From: CAWABB01 sp963701735
GTDB taxonomy: Bacteria; Bacteroidota; Ignavibacteria; UBA10030; UBA6906
Reading direction: 5' to 3'
Assembly (NCBI GenBank): GCA_963701735.1
Contig: CAVPBI010000020.1
Coordinates: 1 to 64,000, forward strand
Length of the DNA stretch: 64,000 bases
Below are positions 50,630 through 59,613 of this stretch, piece by piece. The position numbers and the translations under genes are program-made. The notes under the pieces are model-generated. The model made no database searches. It saw nothing but the letters and a program-made list of their open reading frames with translations, and was not told the origin of the DNA. Every line of letters begins with the position of its first letter. Position 1 is the first letter of the stretch.

Positions 50630-50824
50630 TCAGGTCGCCTCGGCCAGGTTCCGCTGTAATCGGCGTACGGCTTTGACCTTCTTCATGCGTTTCTTCACCG
50701 AAGGCTTCGTGAAATAGGCGCGCTTCTTGAATTCCTTCAAGACGCCAGAGCGCTCGTACTTCTTTTTGAAGCGCTTGATCGCGCGATCGATCGGTTCGTT
50801 TTCAGCAACGACGATGCCTACCAG
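50630..50824 (-). CDS. rpsU: 30S ribosomal protein S21, apparently starting at CTG
   Basis: Small-subunit protein involved in initiation. 64 residues: VGIVVAENEPIDRAIKRFKK, KYERSGVLKEFKKRAYFTKP, SVKKRMKKVKAVRRLQRNLA, then EAT. This is a complete S21. No ATG, GTG or TTG lies in frame at the expected start: an in-frame TGA is followed by AGA-AGT-CTG-GTA-GGC, so the CTG at 50822-50824 is the only plausible initiator. GGAGGTGA lies nine bases upstream, supporting initiation there. A single-base error in this codon is the alternative. It is co-directional with the zinc-ribbon gene upstream. Confidence 0.9.
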   Translation of the reverse strand: MVGIVVAENEPIDRAIKRFKKKYERSGVLKEFKKRAYFTKPSVKKRMKKVKAVRRLQRNLAEAT

Positions 50825-50860
50825 ACTTCTTCACCTCCCTTCGGTGCGAATCAACTACGT

Positions 50861-51247
50861 TCAAGCTTCAACATCCTGGACGACATTTTCGAGAAGGCGG
50901 CGCTCGCCGAGCCGTTCGAACGACACGACGATGGCGCTGGCACCGCCCGACGTCTTCTGTTTTGACACAATTTTGCCGACGTCATCCCATTCGGTATGGA
51001 AGATGGCCTGTCCGACGGTATACGTCTGCAGAGGAGTGTACTCAGAGCACTCCGACTTTTCGAGCTTTCTGGCGGTCTGCTCCTCGACCCTCTTGAGTGC
51101 GGTCAGGTCGATCAGCGTGGCGTGGCGGCAGCGTGTGCAGCGGTACCACGTCTTTTCGGCCTGTCCCTCTCCGGCGCCGATCACCTCCATCTTGGTGATC
51201 CGTTCACAATGAGCGCACTGGTGTTGAATGCTTTTACTCTTGGCCAT
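50861..51247 (-). CDS. Zinc-ribbon protein with a C-terminal small beta-barrel (CarD/tudor-like) domain
   Basis: 128 residues. N-terminal zinc ribbon: CAHC (about residues 11-14) and CTRC (about 37-40), with YRCTRCRHATLID between strands. After a charged linker (KRVEEQTARKLEKSECSEYT) comes a domain of the form YTVGQAIFHTEWDDVGKIVS, then SAIVVSFERLGERRLLENVV. This resembles the G-x-x-V/I-x-H...G-x-I...V-x-F...G-x-R-x-L pattern of CarD-like and UvrD-tail barrels that bind RNA polymerase (inference). It is followed by rpsU after a 36-base gap and probably shares its transcript. No named family recognised. Confidence 0.78.
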   Translation of the reverse strand: MAKSKSIQHQCAHCERITKMEVIGAGEGQAEKTWYRCTRCRHATLIDLTALKRVEEQTARKLEKSECSEYTPLQTYTVGQAIFHTEWDDVGKIVSKQKTSGGASAIVVSFERLGERRLLENVVQDVEA

Positions 51248-51460
51248 AGATACCTCCGTTCGAAGAGACGAAGCCGAGACTGCAGGACCTGAGGAGGGGG
51301 ATCGTGAATCCTGATCAGGGGGGCCGCTGGAGAGGTACCAGCCCTATTTACAAGGTATGATTCCCGGGGGTTTTAGTCAAGGCGGCAGGAGGCTGGCACG
51401 GAACCTGTACCACAGAAGGGTGATGGGGCCATACGAGAGGGCCGGAAATCGCGGCGTGGC

Positions 51461-51489
51461 TTGCTAAAATTGAAGGGTTTTCGTATGTT
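51461..51489 (+). promoter_or_regulatory. Promoter for the tRNA/CheY-like unit (sigma70 type)
   Basis: TTGCTA at 51461-51466, a 17-base spacer and TATGTT at 51484-51489, about 70 bases before the tRNA. The rest of 51248-51558 holds nothing recognisable; it must also contain the divergent promoter of the zinc-ribbon gene. Confidence 0.5.
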
Positions 51490-51558
51490 TCCGCGTTGGC
51501 GCGATGACCCGTCCCGCAGGAGCGGGGGAGATTCAGTGATGGGTGCGGGAAGGGTACC

Positions 51559-51632
51559 GGGCCCTTAGCTCAGCCGGTTAGAGCAGCAGACTCATAATCT
51601 GCGGGTCGTAGGTTCGAGTCCTACAGGGCCCA
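51559..51632 (+). tRNA. tRNA with anticodon CAT (tRNA-Ile2-like, otherwise elongator tRNA-Met)
   Basis: A 74-base cloverleaf: acceptor GGGCCCT/AGGGCCC, D arm GCTC/GAGC, anticodon stem GCAGA/TCTGC with loop CTCATAA (CAT at 51593-51595), T arm GTAGG/CCTAC. CCA is not encoded. The arms resemble bacterial tRNA-Ile2 (CCTTAGCTCAG, GACTCATAATC, GGGTCG), whose C34 is changed to lysidine by TilS to read AUA, more than elongator tRNA-Met. Identity is a judgement from sequence likeness. Confidence 0.93.
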
Positions 51633-51668
51633 CGAATCACGGCCTCTGAACCACAGCGCAGGCACCGC

Positions 51669-52049
51669 ATGAAGATCCTACTCGTCGACGATGATCAGGG
51701 GTACCTGAACGTCCTGGGGGATATCCTCCGTCAGGAGGGGCATGAGGTTCTGGTCGCCGAAAACGGCAAGCAAGCCAGGGAGAATATCGAGTTCGAGCCT
51801 GTCGATATCATCATCTCTGACGTGTTCATGCCGACGCTGGACGGCGCGCGTTTTCACAGTTACGTGCGCGAGTTCACCGATGCGCACGATGTTCCATTTG
51901 TGTTCGTCTCGGGTCACGACGACGAGACCACCCGTCGCCTGATCATCGATCCTGAAAAGGATTATTTCTTCAGCAAGACCACGCCGATCGAAACGCTGGT
52001 GAAGTTCGTCGGCGGCCTCAAGCGGCGCGAGCGTTCTTCGCCGCGCTGA
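51669..52049 (+). CDS. Single-domain response regulator (CheY-like)
   Basis: 126 residues forming one receiver domain. Acid pocket in KILLVDDDQGYLNVLGDIL, phospho-acceptor Asp in DIIISDVFMPTLDGARFHS, the conserved Ser in FVFVSGHDDETTR and Lys in YFFSKTTP. No output domain. It follows the tRNA on the same strand and precedes the pilus-like cluster by about 500 bases, so a role in pilus or motility control is possible but unproven. Its partner kinase is not obvious; the hybrid kinase at 35983 is a candidate only by presence. Confidence 0.9.
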   Translation: MKILLVDDDQGYLNVLGDILRQEGHEVLVAENGKQARENIEFEPVDIIISDVFMPTLDGARFHSYVREFTDAHDVPFVFVSGHDDETTRRLIIDPEKDYFFSKTTPIETLVKFVGGLKRRERSSPR

Positions 52050-52453
52050 CCCCGGCGCATCACCTGACACGCCTCCCTCGTCTGGCGATCTCCGTGTCGC
52101 CTGCTTGACTTCTCTCCTTGTGTAATGCTCTCAGAGTGGTGACACGCGCCGCGCGCTGACGCGTGCATCTGCCGCACACTGAGTGTTGTGTCTGCCTGCC
52201 ACGTCTGTGTGTCGTGTGCCTGCCTCCTGTCAGATCTATCTTCTGCCGATCTACTGCCCTTCCTGTCTGACGTTCCACGTTCCGGCCTTCTGACCTTCCG
52301 CGCCGGCTTCTCCGGGCGCCCGTCATCTCCCTCGCTCGTACGAAGAAAGAATGTGCATGGTAAGAATGACTGTGCGATGTCATAATGACCGGGTTGCCCC
52401 ACCCGTCTGCTCGAAATGCGCCGTAGTGCCCGCATTTGACCGGCAGGCCAGAA

Positions 52454-52469
52454 TGGCATGGCGGTTGCA
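52454..52469 (+). promoter_or_regulatory. Sigma-54 promoter of the pilin operon
   Basis: TGGCATGGCGGTTGCA matches the -24/-12 consensus TGGCAC-N5-TTGCA with one difference; the GG and GC are ten bases apart as required. It lies 78 bases before the first pilin-like gene. The rest of 52050-52547 has no gene; the upstream part is where an activator site would be expected, but I see no clear inverted repeat. Confidence 0.8.
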
Positions 52470-52547
52470 ACTCTCCCACCCAGACGACGCATTTATAGGG
52501 ACAACACTCACACACAACTCATTATTCACCACTAAGAGGAGCTTCAC

Positions 52548-52970
52548 ATGGGACAGCAGCAACTTCTGCTCATCATCCTTGGCGTGATCGTGGTCGGTAT
52601 CGCCGTTGCGGTCGGTATCACCATGTTCAACGACAGCGCCGTGTCGGCCAATCGTGATGCGGTGACAAACGACCTCGTGAACCTTGCGTCACGGGCGCAG
52701 CAGTACTATCGTCGTCCGACGGCGTTGGGCGGCGGCGGCGGCTCGTTTGCCAACCTTTCTGCCGGCAGCGGCATGAAGCTGATCACGAAGACCAGCGCTT
52801 CCTCGATGTCCAATGGGAACGGCGCGTACACGATCGTCAGCAGCACCGCTTCCACGATCCAGTTCCAGGGCCTCGGGACCGAGACCGGAAACGACGGGAC
52901 AAACAAGGTCAAGGTTGTCATGGATGTGTGGCCTGATAGCGCCAAAGTCGCCGTGGCGTCCACCAACTAA
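52548..52970 (+). CDS. Pilin-like protein 1 with a leaderless hydrophobic N-terminus
   Basis: 140 residues. The chain starts MGQQQLLLIILGVIVVGIAV, a membrane helix after only five polar residues, then a helix (NRDAVTNDLVNLASRAQQYY), a Gly-rich turn (GGGGG, about residues 63-67) and a strand-rich C-terminal domain ending DVWPDSAKVAVASTN. Helix plus small beta domain is the architecture of type IV pilins. However, there is no charged leader with G|F site and no Glu at mature position 5; cleavage after Gly2 is conceivable. AAGAGGAG precedes the ATG. Position first in the operon with a sigma-54 promoter suggests the major subunit. Confidence 0.82.
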   Translation: MGQQQLLLIILGVIVVGIAVAVGITMFNDSAVSANRDAVTNDLVNLASRAQQYYRRPTALGGGGGSFANLSAGSGMKLITKTSASSMSNGNGAYTIVSSTASTIQFQGLGTETGNDGTNKVKVVMDVWPDSAKVAVASTN

Positions 52971-52980
52971 TGCTCCACAT

Positions 52981-53011
52981 GACGGGGCCTTCCGCGAGGG
53001 AGGCCCCCGTC
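52981..53011 (+). repeat. Intercistronic hairpin between the two pilin-like genes
   Basis: GACGGGGCCTTCC and GGGAGGCCCCCGTC form a strong stem with a GCGA loop, 10 bases after the first pilin-like stop. There is no U tract. Such hairpins commonly stabilise the upstream message or attenuate the downstream one, which would favour pilin 1. Confidence 0.7.
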
Positions 53012-53057
53012 GTGTTGAGACTGAGGAACAGGATACGAGACAGACTACGGACACGCC

Positions 53058-53477
53058 ATGGGGCAGCAGCAGCTTCTGTTAATCATTCTGGGAGCCATCA
53101 TCGTGGGTGTCGCGATCAGCGTTGCGGTCATGATGTTCAACGACCAGGCATCCGCGACCAACCGCGATGAGGTCGTTGCTGACCTCGCGCACCTCGGATC
53201 ATTGGCGCAAGCGTACTACAGGAAGCCGGGCATCCTGGGCGGAGGGGGCGGAACCTTCACGCGGTTGACGATGAGGGCGCTGACCAGCGCTCCGGCGAAC
53301 CCGAAGAATTTGAACGGAACCTACACGCTGGATCCCGATCCCGTTGGCGGGGCCCCGAGCTTCATCACCATCAGGGGCGTCGGCACCGAGACCGGGAACG
53401 ACGGTGTGAACAAAGTGAAAGTGGTGATGGTGGTCTACGCGGACAGCATCACTGTCGACGAAGCGTCGACCAATTAG
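53058..53477 (+). CDS. Pilin-like protein 2, paralogue of pilin-like 1
   Basis: 139 residues and clearly duplicated from its neighbour: identical opening MGQQQLLLIILG, shared AxxYYRxP and GGGGG blocks, and the shared segment GTETGNDGxNKVKVVM before an EASTN end. The middle differs (MRALTSAPANPKNLNGTYTL). It lacks the usual prepilin leader in the same way. Lying after a strong hairpin, it may be made at a different level, for example as a minor subunit. A gap of about 200 bases without a gene separates it from pilC. Confidence 0.82.
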   Translation: MGQQQLLLIILGAIIVGVAISVAVMMFNDQASATNRDEVVADLAHLGSLAQAYYRKPGILGGGGGTFTRLTMRALTSAPANPKNLNGTYTLDPDPVGGAPSFITIRGVGTETGNDGVNKVKVVMVVYADSITVDEASTN

Positions 53478-53678
53478 CGGTTCGCGAGCGCAGTACGCGG
53501 GGGGAAAGGTCTGGGGGGGCCTCCCCTTGTTGGTCTGTGAGCCTTATTGGGAGGGGGATCCAGTAAGTTGCGGCACGGATACAACGGGGGAGGTTACCCT
53601 TTTTCACGTTTGATTGTGTGGGCGCGGGTCGACTGGCTGGACACGATCTGTACACAACAACCTGGGTGAGGAGCCGAC

Positions 53679-55058
53679 ATGGCTGAATACAGAATTGAAG
53701 GCGTGACAGGAACAGGTAAGCCGGTGCAGGGTATCCTGGAAGCCGAATCCTCCCGGGCGGCGAGGCAGAAAGCGTCACAGCTTGCGACCGCCCGGAAATT
53801 CAAGCTCCTGCACGTCATTCCCCGCTCCACCTGGGTGTACAAGGTCCAGCGCGGGACCGAGAAGCCGATCACCGGCGAACAGAAGGCGTTCACGAAGGCC
53901 GAGGTGCAGGAGGCCCTGCAGAAGATGGGCTTCCGCGTTCTCTTTGTGCAGAAGCGCTTCTTCGAGTTCAAGGCGAAACCGCCGTCAACGGAGATCGTGA
54001 CGTTCGTGCGCGTGAGCGCGGACCTGATCCGGCAGAAGCTGCCCTTCAACGAGATCATGCAGCTGCTTGCGAACGACATCCAGAACCGGACGCTGCGCGA
54101 GGCGATCAAGGACATCAACGCCGAGCTGAAGCAGGGGCGCGACAGCGAGAAGGCCTTCATCAAGCATGAGGCGACCCTGGGCCGGTTCACCGCGCACATG
54201 CTCGGGCTGGCCTCGAAGAGCGGTAACATGGCGGAGATTTACGACAGCACCGCCAAGTTCCTGGAGCGTCAGGCGGAGTTCAAGAAGAACCTGAAGAGCG
54301 CTCTCATCACGCCGATCGTGACCCTGGTGGTCCTGTTCGGCGCGGTCGTGTACTACGTCGGCTACATCTTCCCGGCCACGGCCAAGCTGTTCGTGAAGTT
54401 CAACATCGAGCTGCCGCCGATGACCAGGGCCACGCTCGCCCTCAGCGACTTCATTGTGGGCAACATCTGGCTGCTGCTGATCCTGATGGTCGTGCCGACC
54501 GTCCTGGCGGTCAGGTTCTTCATGACCGAGAAGGGGCGCTTCATCATGGACCGTTACGTGTGGTCCGTGCCGGTCATCGGGACGCTCCTGCACAAGACCA
54601 GCATCGAGATCTTCTGCCGCGTGTTCTACGCGCTGTACAGCGGCTCGGGCGAGAACATCGACGTCATTAGGATGGCCGCCGAGGCCTGCGGCAACAAGTA
54701 CATGGAGCATCAGATCAAGACCGTCGCTCTCCCGATGATGATCCAGAAGGGTGCGGGCATCACCGAGGCCTTCGAGGCGACCGGGGTCTTCACGAAGACC
54801 GCCATCGCGCGCTTCCATTCCGGCGCGGAGACCGGTACGGTCAAGAACACGGCATTCCAGCTCGCGGAGTACTACGAAAAGGAAACGACGTACAAGATGC
54901 GGAACGCGATCGATTTCATCCAGCTGGCGATTTCGATGGTCATTATGATCGTCCTGACAGCCCTGACGATCGTGTCGTCCGAAACAGCGACGATCCGGCC
55001 GAAGAACCCTGCCCTCGGGCAGGTGGTGGTGCAGGAGGCGGTGCGGCCGGTCGCCTGA
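53679..55058 (+). CDS. pilC: Type IV pilus inner-membrane platform protein PilC (GspF family)
   Basis: 459 residues. An N-terminal region of about 105 residues (YRIEGVTGTGKPVQGILEAE, then ALQKMGFRVLFVQKRFFEFK) precedes two GspF domains. The first has IVTFVRVSADLIRQKLPFNE to LESAL-like KKNLKSALITPIVTLVVLFG. The second has IFCRVFYALYSGSGENIDVI to RNAIDFIQLAISMVIMIVLT. Three membrane helices lie near residues 208-235, 262-285 and 410-435. It forms the platform that PilB and PilT act on. It lies in order pilC-pilB, as in many pilus loci. Confidence 0.92.
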   Translation: MAEYRIEGVTGTGKPVQGILEAESSRAARQKASQLATARKFKLLHVIPRSTWVYKVQRGTEKPITGEQKAFTKAEVQEALQKMGFRVLFVQKRFFEFKAKPPSTEIVTFVRVSADLIRQKLPFNEIMQLLANDIQNRTLREAIKDINAELKQGRDSEKAFIKHEATLGRFTAHMLGLASKSGNMAEIYDSTAKFLERQAEFKKNLKSALITPIVTLVVLFGAVVYYVGYIFPATAKLFVKFNIELPPMTRATLALSDFIVGNIWLLLILMVVPTVLAVRFFMTEKGRFIMDRYVWSVPVIGTLLHKTSIEIFCRVFYALYSGSGENIDVIRMAAEACGNKYMEHQIKTVALPMMIQKGAGITEAFEATGVFTKTAIARFHSGAETGTVKNTAFQLAEYYEKETTYKMRNAIDFIQLAISMVIMIVLTALTIVSSETATIRPKNPALGQVVVQEAVRPVA

Positions 55059-55096
55059 GCGCGGCAATCCCCCAACGATGCAACGGCAGTTGAGTC

Positions 55097-56888
55097 ATGG
55101 CGCATATTGACATCACAGACAAGATCGGCTTCGCGCTGCTGAAGAAGGGCGTCATCGACTACGAGACGCTCGAGAAGTCGCTCAAGGTCAAGGAGTCCGA
55201 GGAGAAGAAGAACCGCAGGAACCTCGGGCAGATCCTGGTCAACGATTTCAGCGCCGACCACGACGCGGTGTTCCGGGAAGTGGCCGACCTGTACGCCTTC
55301 CGCGAGATCAACGTCGCGGAGGAGGGGGTCGACAAGGCCAGGATCGACTTCATCCGGAAGTTCGTGGACGCCCTCCCGCAGAACATCCGGGAGATGCTGA
55401 TCCAGACCAAGATGCTTCCGCTGAAGTACGACGAGAAGCAGCCGGACAAGCTGATCATTGTCGCGGCCGACCCGACGGACCGGCGGATCCCGCTGGTGGC
55501 GCGAAGCTTCGGCGGCAAGAAGTATGAGGTGGCCTACTGCCGCCTGAAAGACGTGGAGACCCTTCTCGTCGCAGGTCATCCCGCCCGAAAACGAGTTCCT
55601 GAAGCAGCTCGAAGACGCCACGGCCGGACTCCAGGTGAAGGAGGACGACGCAAGCGTCGACGAGGACGCGCTCGAGGCCGAAATCACCAAGAGCGCCCTG
55701 GTGAACCTGGTGGAGGGCGCGCTGGTCGAGGCCGTGCGCCTGGGAGCCAGCGACATTCACGTCATCCCGAAAGAGGGGAACCGTTCGGAGTTCTGGTTCC
55801 GGATCGACGGCAATCTGCGCCTCTGGCACGTGCAGGAACGCACCACGCCGGAAGCGGTGGCGGCCGTCGTGAAGGACCGGTCGAAGAACGTGGACCGCTT
55901 CGAGCGAGAGATGTCGCAGGACGGATTCATCCAGCGGCTGATCGATGATGCCATGATCAGGTTCCGCGTGTCGATCATGCCGATCGTCGGGGTCGAGTTC
56001 CGGCACAAGCTCGAGAGTATCGTCATCCGCGTGCTGGACGACCGGAAAGTCATCACCGATCTGGATAAGCTCGGGCTGACGGGTCCGGCGAAGCAGTTCT
56101 TCCACCAGGCGATCGCGAAACCGCAGGGGATTGTGATCATGACCGGGCCCACGGGAAGCGGAAAGAGCACGACACTGGTTGCGGCGCTGCACCACGTCAT
56201 CGACCCGACGGTCAACGTCCTGACCGTCGAGGAACCGGTCGAGTACATCATCCGCGGGGCGCGCCAGTTGAAGCTGGGCCCGAAGATGAACTTCGAGCAG
56301 GCCCTGCGCGGGATCCTGCGTCACGACCCCGACATCGTGCTGGTGGGCGAGATGCGCGACAAGGCCACCGCAGAGATCGCCATCAAGCTGGCCAACACGG
56401 GCCACCTGACATTCTCGACGCTGCACACGAACGACGCGCCGAGCGCCGTGGCCCGACTGTACAAGATGGGCATCGAGCCGTTCCTGATCGCCTACGCGAT
56501 CAACATCATCGTGGCCCAGCGCCTGATCAGGACGCTGTGCAACGCGTGCAGACGGCCGATCCCGAAGGAAGAGCTCGACCGCGACCTGTATCTCAAGTTC
56601 GGGTTCACCGAGGAGGACCTGGAGACGGCGACGATCTACGAGGCCGCCGGATGCGACAAGTGCAGCGGCGGGTACAAGGGACGGGCGGCCATCCACGAGG
56701 CGCTCTACTTCACGAAGGAGATCAGGAAACTCATCGTGGCGGCGGGCAGCGAAATTGACGAGGAGAAGGTCCGCAATCAGGCGGTCAAGGACGGGATGTG
56801 GACGTTGCGGCGTTCGGGCATGGAGCGGATCAAGGTAGGCCAGACGACACTGGAAGAAATCGCCTCCGCAACGACGGATGATGACTAA
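55097..56888 (+). CDS. pilB: Type IV pilus assembly ATPase PilB, interrupted by one apparent +1 frame change
   Basis: GspE-family hexameric ATPase that powers extension; about 597 residues when joined. Residues 1-155 form the N-terminal MshEN-like region (ITDKIGFALLKKGVIDYETL, LGQILVNDFSADHDAVFREV). At about 55568 the frame changes from KDVETLL to SQVIPPENEFLKQLEDA. The motor domain has Walker A VIMTGPTGSGKSTTLVAALH, Asp box VLTVEEPVEYIIRGARQLKL, Walker B PDIVLVGEMRDKATAEIAIK and His box LTFSTLHTNDAPSAVARLY. A zinc-binding CNAC/CDKC pair also fits GspE/PilB. Everything after the junction is intact, so a single base decides whether it is functional. Confidence 0.92.
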
Positions 56889-56914
56889 CGGTTTCTACGG
56901 ACAAGGGGAAGTGT

Positions 56915-57470
56915 ATGAACCTCGCACAAACCATGATGGTGATCGCCGGGCTGGCCATTCTCGGCATTCTGGTGCTCAATGCCAACCGGACAGTGTTCGA
57001 GTCGAACGACACGCAGAACGTCAGCGAGTTCGGAATCAACGCCGTGTCGCTCGCGACGTCGCTCGTCGAGGAGGCCAACGGAAAGATGTTCGACGAGGTA
57101 ATCGCCGACTCCACTACGGGCGAGCTCTCGGTTCCGGGTGAGCTTACCGCGATGCTCGGGAAGGAGGCGGGCGAGGCGTATCGGGCCGGTGCGAACGACT
57201 TCAACGATTTCGACGACTTCAACAATCTCTTCCTCGCGTACAAGTCGCCGGTCGACTCGGCGATCGTCACCGGCGCTGACAGGGATGTCATCGTTCCGGG
57301 CATCCGGGCGCTCTATTACGTGCGCACCCGCGTGCAGTACGTGTCCGAGGCGAACCTGGATTCGGCAGTGTCCTTCCGGACCTGGCACAAGCGCATGATG
57401 GTCACGCGTGACCAGCCCGGCAATCAGAGATACGCTCCGCTACCCGTCGGTCATGAGCTACTGGAACTGA
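56915..57470 (+). CDS. Membrane-anchored pilin-like protein A, one apparent +1 frame change near its end
   Basis: About 184 residues. N-terminal membrane helix without a leader (MNLAQTMMVIAGLAILGILV), then VFESNDTQNVSEFGINAVSL, a Phe/Asp/Asn-rich stretch (AGANDFNDFDDFNNLFLAYK) and strands (GIRALYYVRTRVQYVSEANL). The zero frame runs on far into the next gene. A +1 change near 57407 (HKRMMVT to VTSPAIRDTLRYPSVMSYWN) gives a stop at 57470, a normal 30-base gap to the next gene. Looks like a minor pilin or pseudopilin by architecture and position; no named family recognised. Confidence 0.7.
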
Positions 57471-57500
57471 GCGTACGTACAGCAGACAGGGGAGAACCAT

Positions 57501-58097
57501 ATGTCCGTCATGCTAGATTTGATCGGGTCGGTCGTGCTCGCGGGGTTCGTGATCATGATCGGGCTGCGGCTGAACCAGTCGGTTGCCGGTTCGGCCGACG
57601 CCTCCATGGCGAACCTGAACGTGCAGGAGTCTATGGTCGATATCGTGCGGTCGATCGAGTACGACTTCCGGAAGATCGGCTACGGCGTTCCGGAAACGCA
57701 GTACGCGATCATCGACACCGGCGCGACGAGAATCGGTTTTCTGTCCGATATCAACGACGACGGCGTCATCGACACCGTACGGTGGTGGACGGGCCCGCCC
57801 ATCACGGGGCTGCCGAACGACAGCATCCGGGTCCTTCTCCGACAGGTCAACGGGGGGACGCCGGTGGGGGCAGCGTTGGGCGTGACGGCATTTCGCATGC
57901 GGTTCCTGAACCAGGACGGCGGACCGCCGGCGTCGATGGGGGCCATCTATATCATCGAAACGACGCTGCAGGTCGAGAGCCCGTACAGGGTGCAGGACCA
58001 GATCATCACAGACCAGGGATATGAAGATATGGGCTACGCTACGGCGTTCTGGCGCCAGACGCGGCTGGCCTCGCGGAACATCAAACGACACGGATAG
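57501..58097 (+). CDS. Membrane-anchored pilin-like protein B
   Basis: 198 residues, intact. Hydrophobic N-terminus (MLDLIGSVVLAGFVIMIGLR) after a very short start, then a helix (NLNVQESMVDIVRSIEYDFR) and a strand-rich body (TQYAIIDTGATRIGFLSDIN, FRMRFLNQDGGPPASMGAIY), like a PilW/GspJ-type minor pseudopilin in layout. The ATG has GGGGAGAA upstream. It lies between A and C of the three-gene set; the similar N-terminal design suggests they form one filament tip or scaffold (inference). Confidence 0.75.
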   Translation: MSVMLDLIGSVVLAGFVIMIGLRLNQSVAGSADASMANLNVQESMVDIVRSIEYDFRKIGYGVPETQYAIIDTGATRIGFLSDINDDGVIDTVRWWTGPPITGLPNDSIRVLLRQVNGGTPVGAALGVTAFRMRFLNQDGGPPASMGAIYIIETTLQVESPYRVQDQIITDQGYEDMGYATAFWRQTRLASRNIKRHG

Positions 58098-58134
58098 CAA
58101 GCGGCGGACCGGCAACAGGTCCACGGGAGGATCA

Positions 58135-59452
58135 ATGGGCAAATCGACAATCATCTACGTCATCGGGCTGAGCCTGATCATCGGTCTGGCGTTGACCAAC
58201 GTCAACCGCTCGAGCCTCGACTCGATGGACACGTACTCCACGTATTTCGGCCGGACGATGGCGCATAACATCGCGATCGCGGCCGCGAACCTGGCGACGA
58301 ACAAGGTCCTGTTCACGCCCGGCTACAACACGGCGATGTCGGGGTCGTTTGCCGGCGGGACGTACAGCGTCGCGTTCGCCGACACCGGCAGCGGCGGAGC
58401 ATTCCGGAAGTTCATGAACGTCACGTCGGCATACAACGCGGGCGGCGAGACGCTCCGGGATACCGTGCGCGCGGTGTTCGGGCTCTATTCGTTCTCCCGG
58501 TTTGCATGGTTCACAGAGCAGGAACGGAACGGATACCGCAGGCCGAACGGGACAAACGGACCGTATTTCGGGGCGAGCGACTGGAAGATCACCGGCGATT
58601 CGGTCTTCGGCTACGCGCACACGAACTCGAAGTTCAATCTCGCCGGAAGACCGTATTTTGGGAAGAAGGTGACTGCCACCAACGCCCCGACGACCGGGAC
58701 CCTCGGAGGTGTCTACAACCCGACCTTCATGGAAGGGTACGAGTGGGGCGTGAGCGTGACTCGGCCGGCCGGGAACATCGCCACGCTGAAAGCGAACTCC
58801 AACATCGGCAATCCGCTCGCCGGGTACTTCAACGGCAACGACGTCGGGCATGCACTTCCAGGATGCACAACGTCCGGATGCGCGTCCCGTACAACACCGG
58901 CTGCACTCAAGGACACGGTCATGAGAATCGCCGATCTCTCCTCCACGGGGCTCGTCGGCGTGCTCAGCGGCGACCTGCACATCAGCGGCCGCTATCAGGG
59001 GCAGCTTTCGGTGGCCGCGTTTACGGGCACAGGGCCGACGGCCAACAAGGGAAACGTCTGGTTCGATGGCGATGTGACCGCATACACAAACCCGCAGTCG
59101 AATCCGTCGTCAACGGACAAGCTGGGAGTCATCGCCGAGCGGATGGCGTACATCACGAAGGACCCGAGCCGGAACGCGTCCAGCCATGGTGAACATCCAG
59201 GCGGCGATCTACTGCCACAACGGCGAGTTCACGGCGGAGGATTTCTGGAGCATTCCGATCTCGGGGCGCGTGAACCTGTACGGCAGCGTCTGCCAGGGGA
59301 CGGCCGGCTCGCTGGGCGTGTTCAATTTTGGCAGTGGTCTCCAGAACGGGTTTTACTACAGCCTCCGTCATGACCCCCGATTCCTGGTCATGGGGCCGCC
59401 GAACTTCCCGTTCTCGACGAAGTACCGGCTGGTGGCGTGGTGGGAGAACTAA
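58135..59452 (+). CDS. Large membrane-anchored surface protein (DUF4900-like), one apparent +1 frame change
   Basis: About 438 residues when joined. The ATG at 58135 has GGGAGG five bases upstream and begins MGKSTIIYVIGLSLIIGLAL, again a leaderless membrane helix. The body is Gly/Asn/Thr-rich beta sequence. The stretch NPSSTDKLGVIAERMAYITK followed by VNIQAAIYCHNGEFTAEDFW resembles DUF4900-type proteins of Bacteroidota. The frame changes near 59185 (PSRNASS to MVNIQAAIY). The region 58850-58925 (GHALPGCTTSGCASRTTPAA) may hide a compensated pair of shifts. It closes this part of the cluster and is followed by a hairpin. Confidence 0.7.
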
Positions 59453-59511
59453 TGGGTTTATCGTTTCTCCAAAGTACAGGCGTGTAACCTGAGTGGAGAA
59501 GTAATTACCGC

Positions 59512-59535
59512 ACCGGGCCCTTCAAGGGGCCCGGT
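59512..59535 (+). terminator. Terminator at the end of the pilin-pilC-pilB unit
   Basis: ACCGGGCCC and GGGCCCGGT form a perfect nine-pair stem with a six-base loop, followed by CGCGTTTC. Its place before a new sigma-54 promoter marks the end of the first transcription unit of the pilus cluster. Confidence 0.72.
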
Positions 59536-59613
59536 CGCGTTTCAGAAACTCCTGAAACAGACGGAAAACGGGGAAGGATGACTGGTGTACGCGATACTGA
59601 ACGAGGTGACAGG

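Noticed and set aside
51392..51407. Second sigma-54-like sequence (TGGCACGGAACCTGTA)
   Set aside because: The -12 half lacks the required GC at the right distance.
52060..52515. Possible minus-strand small proteins in the gap before the pilins
   Set aside because: Arg/His/Thr-rich composition with no domain, no ribosome site, and overlap with the sigma-54 promoter region.
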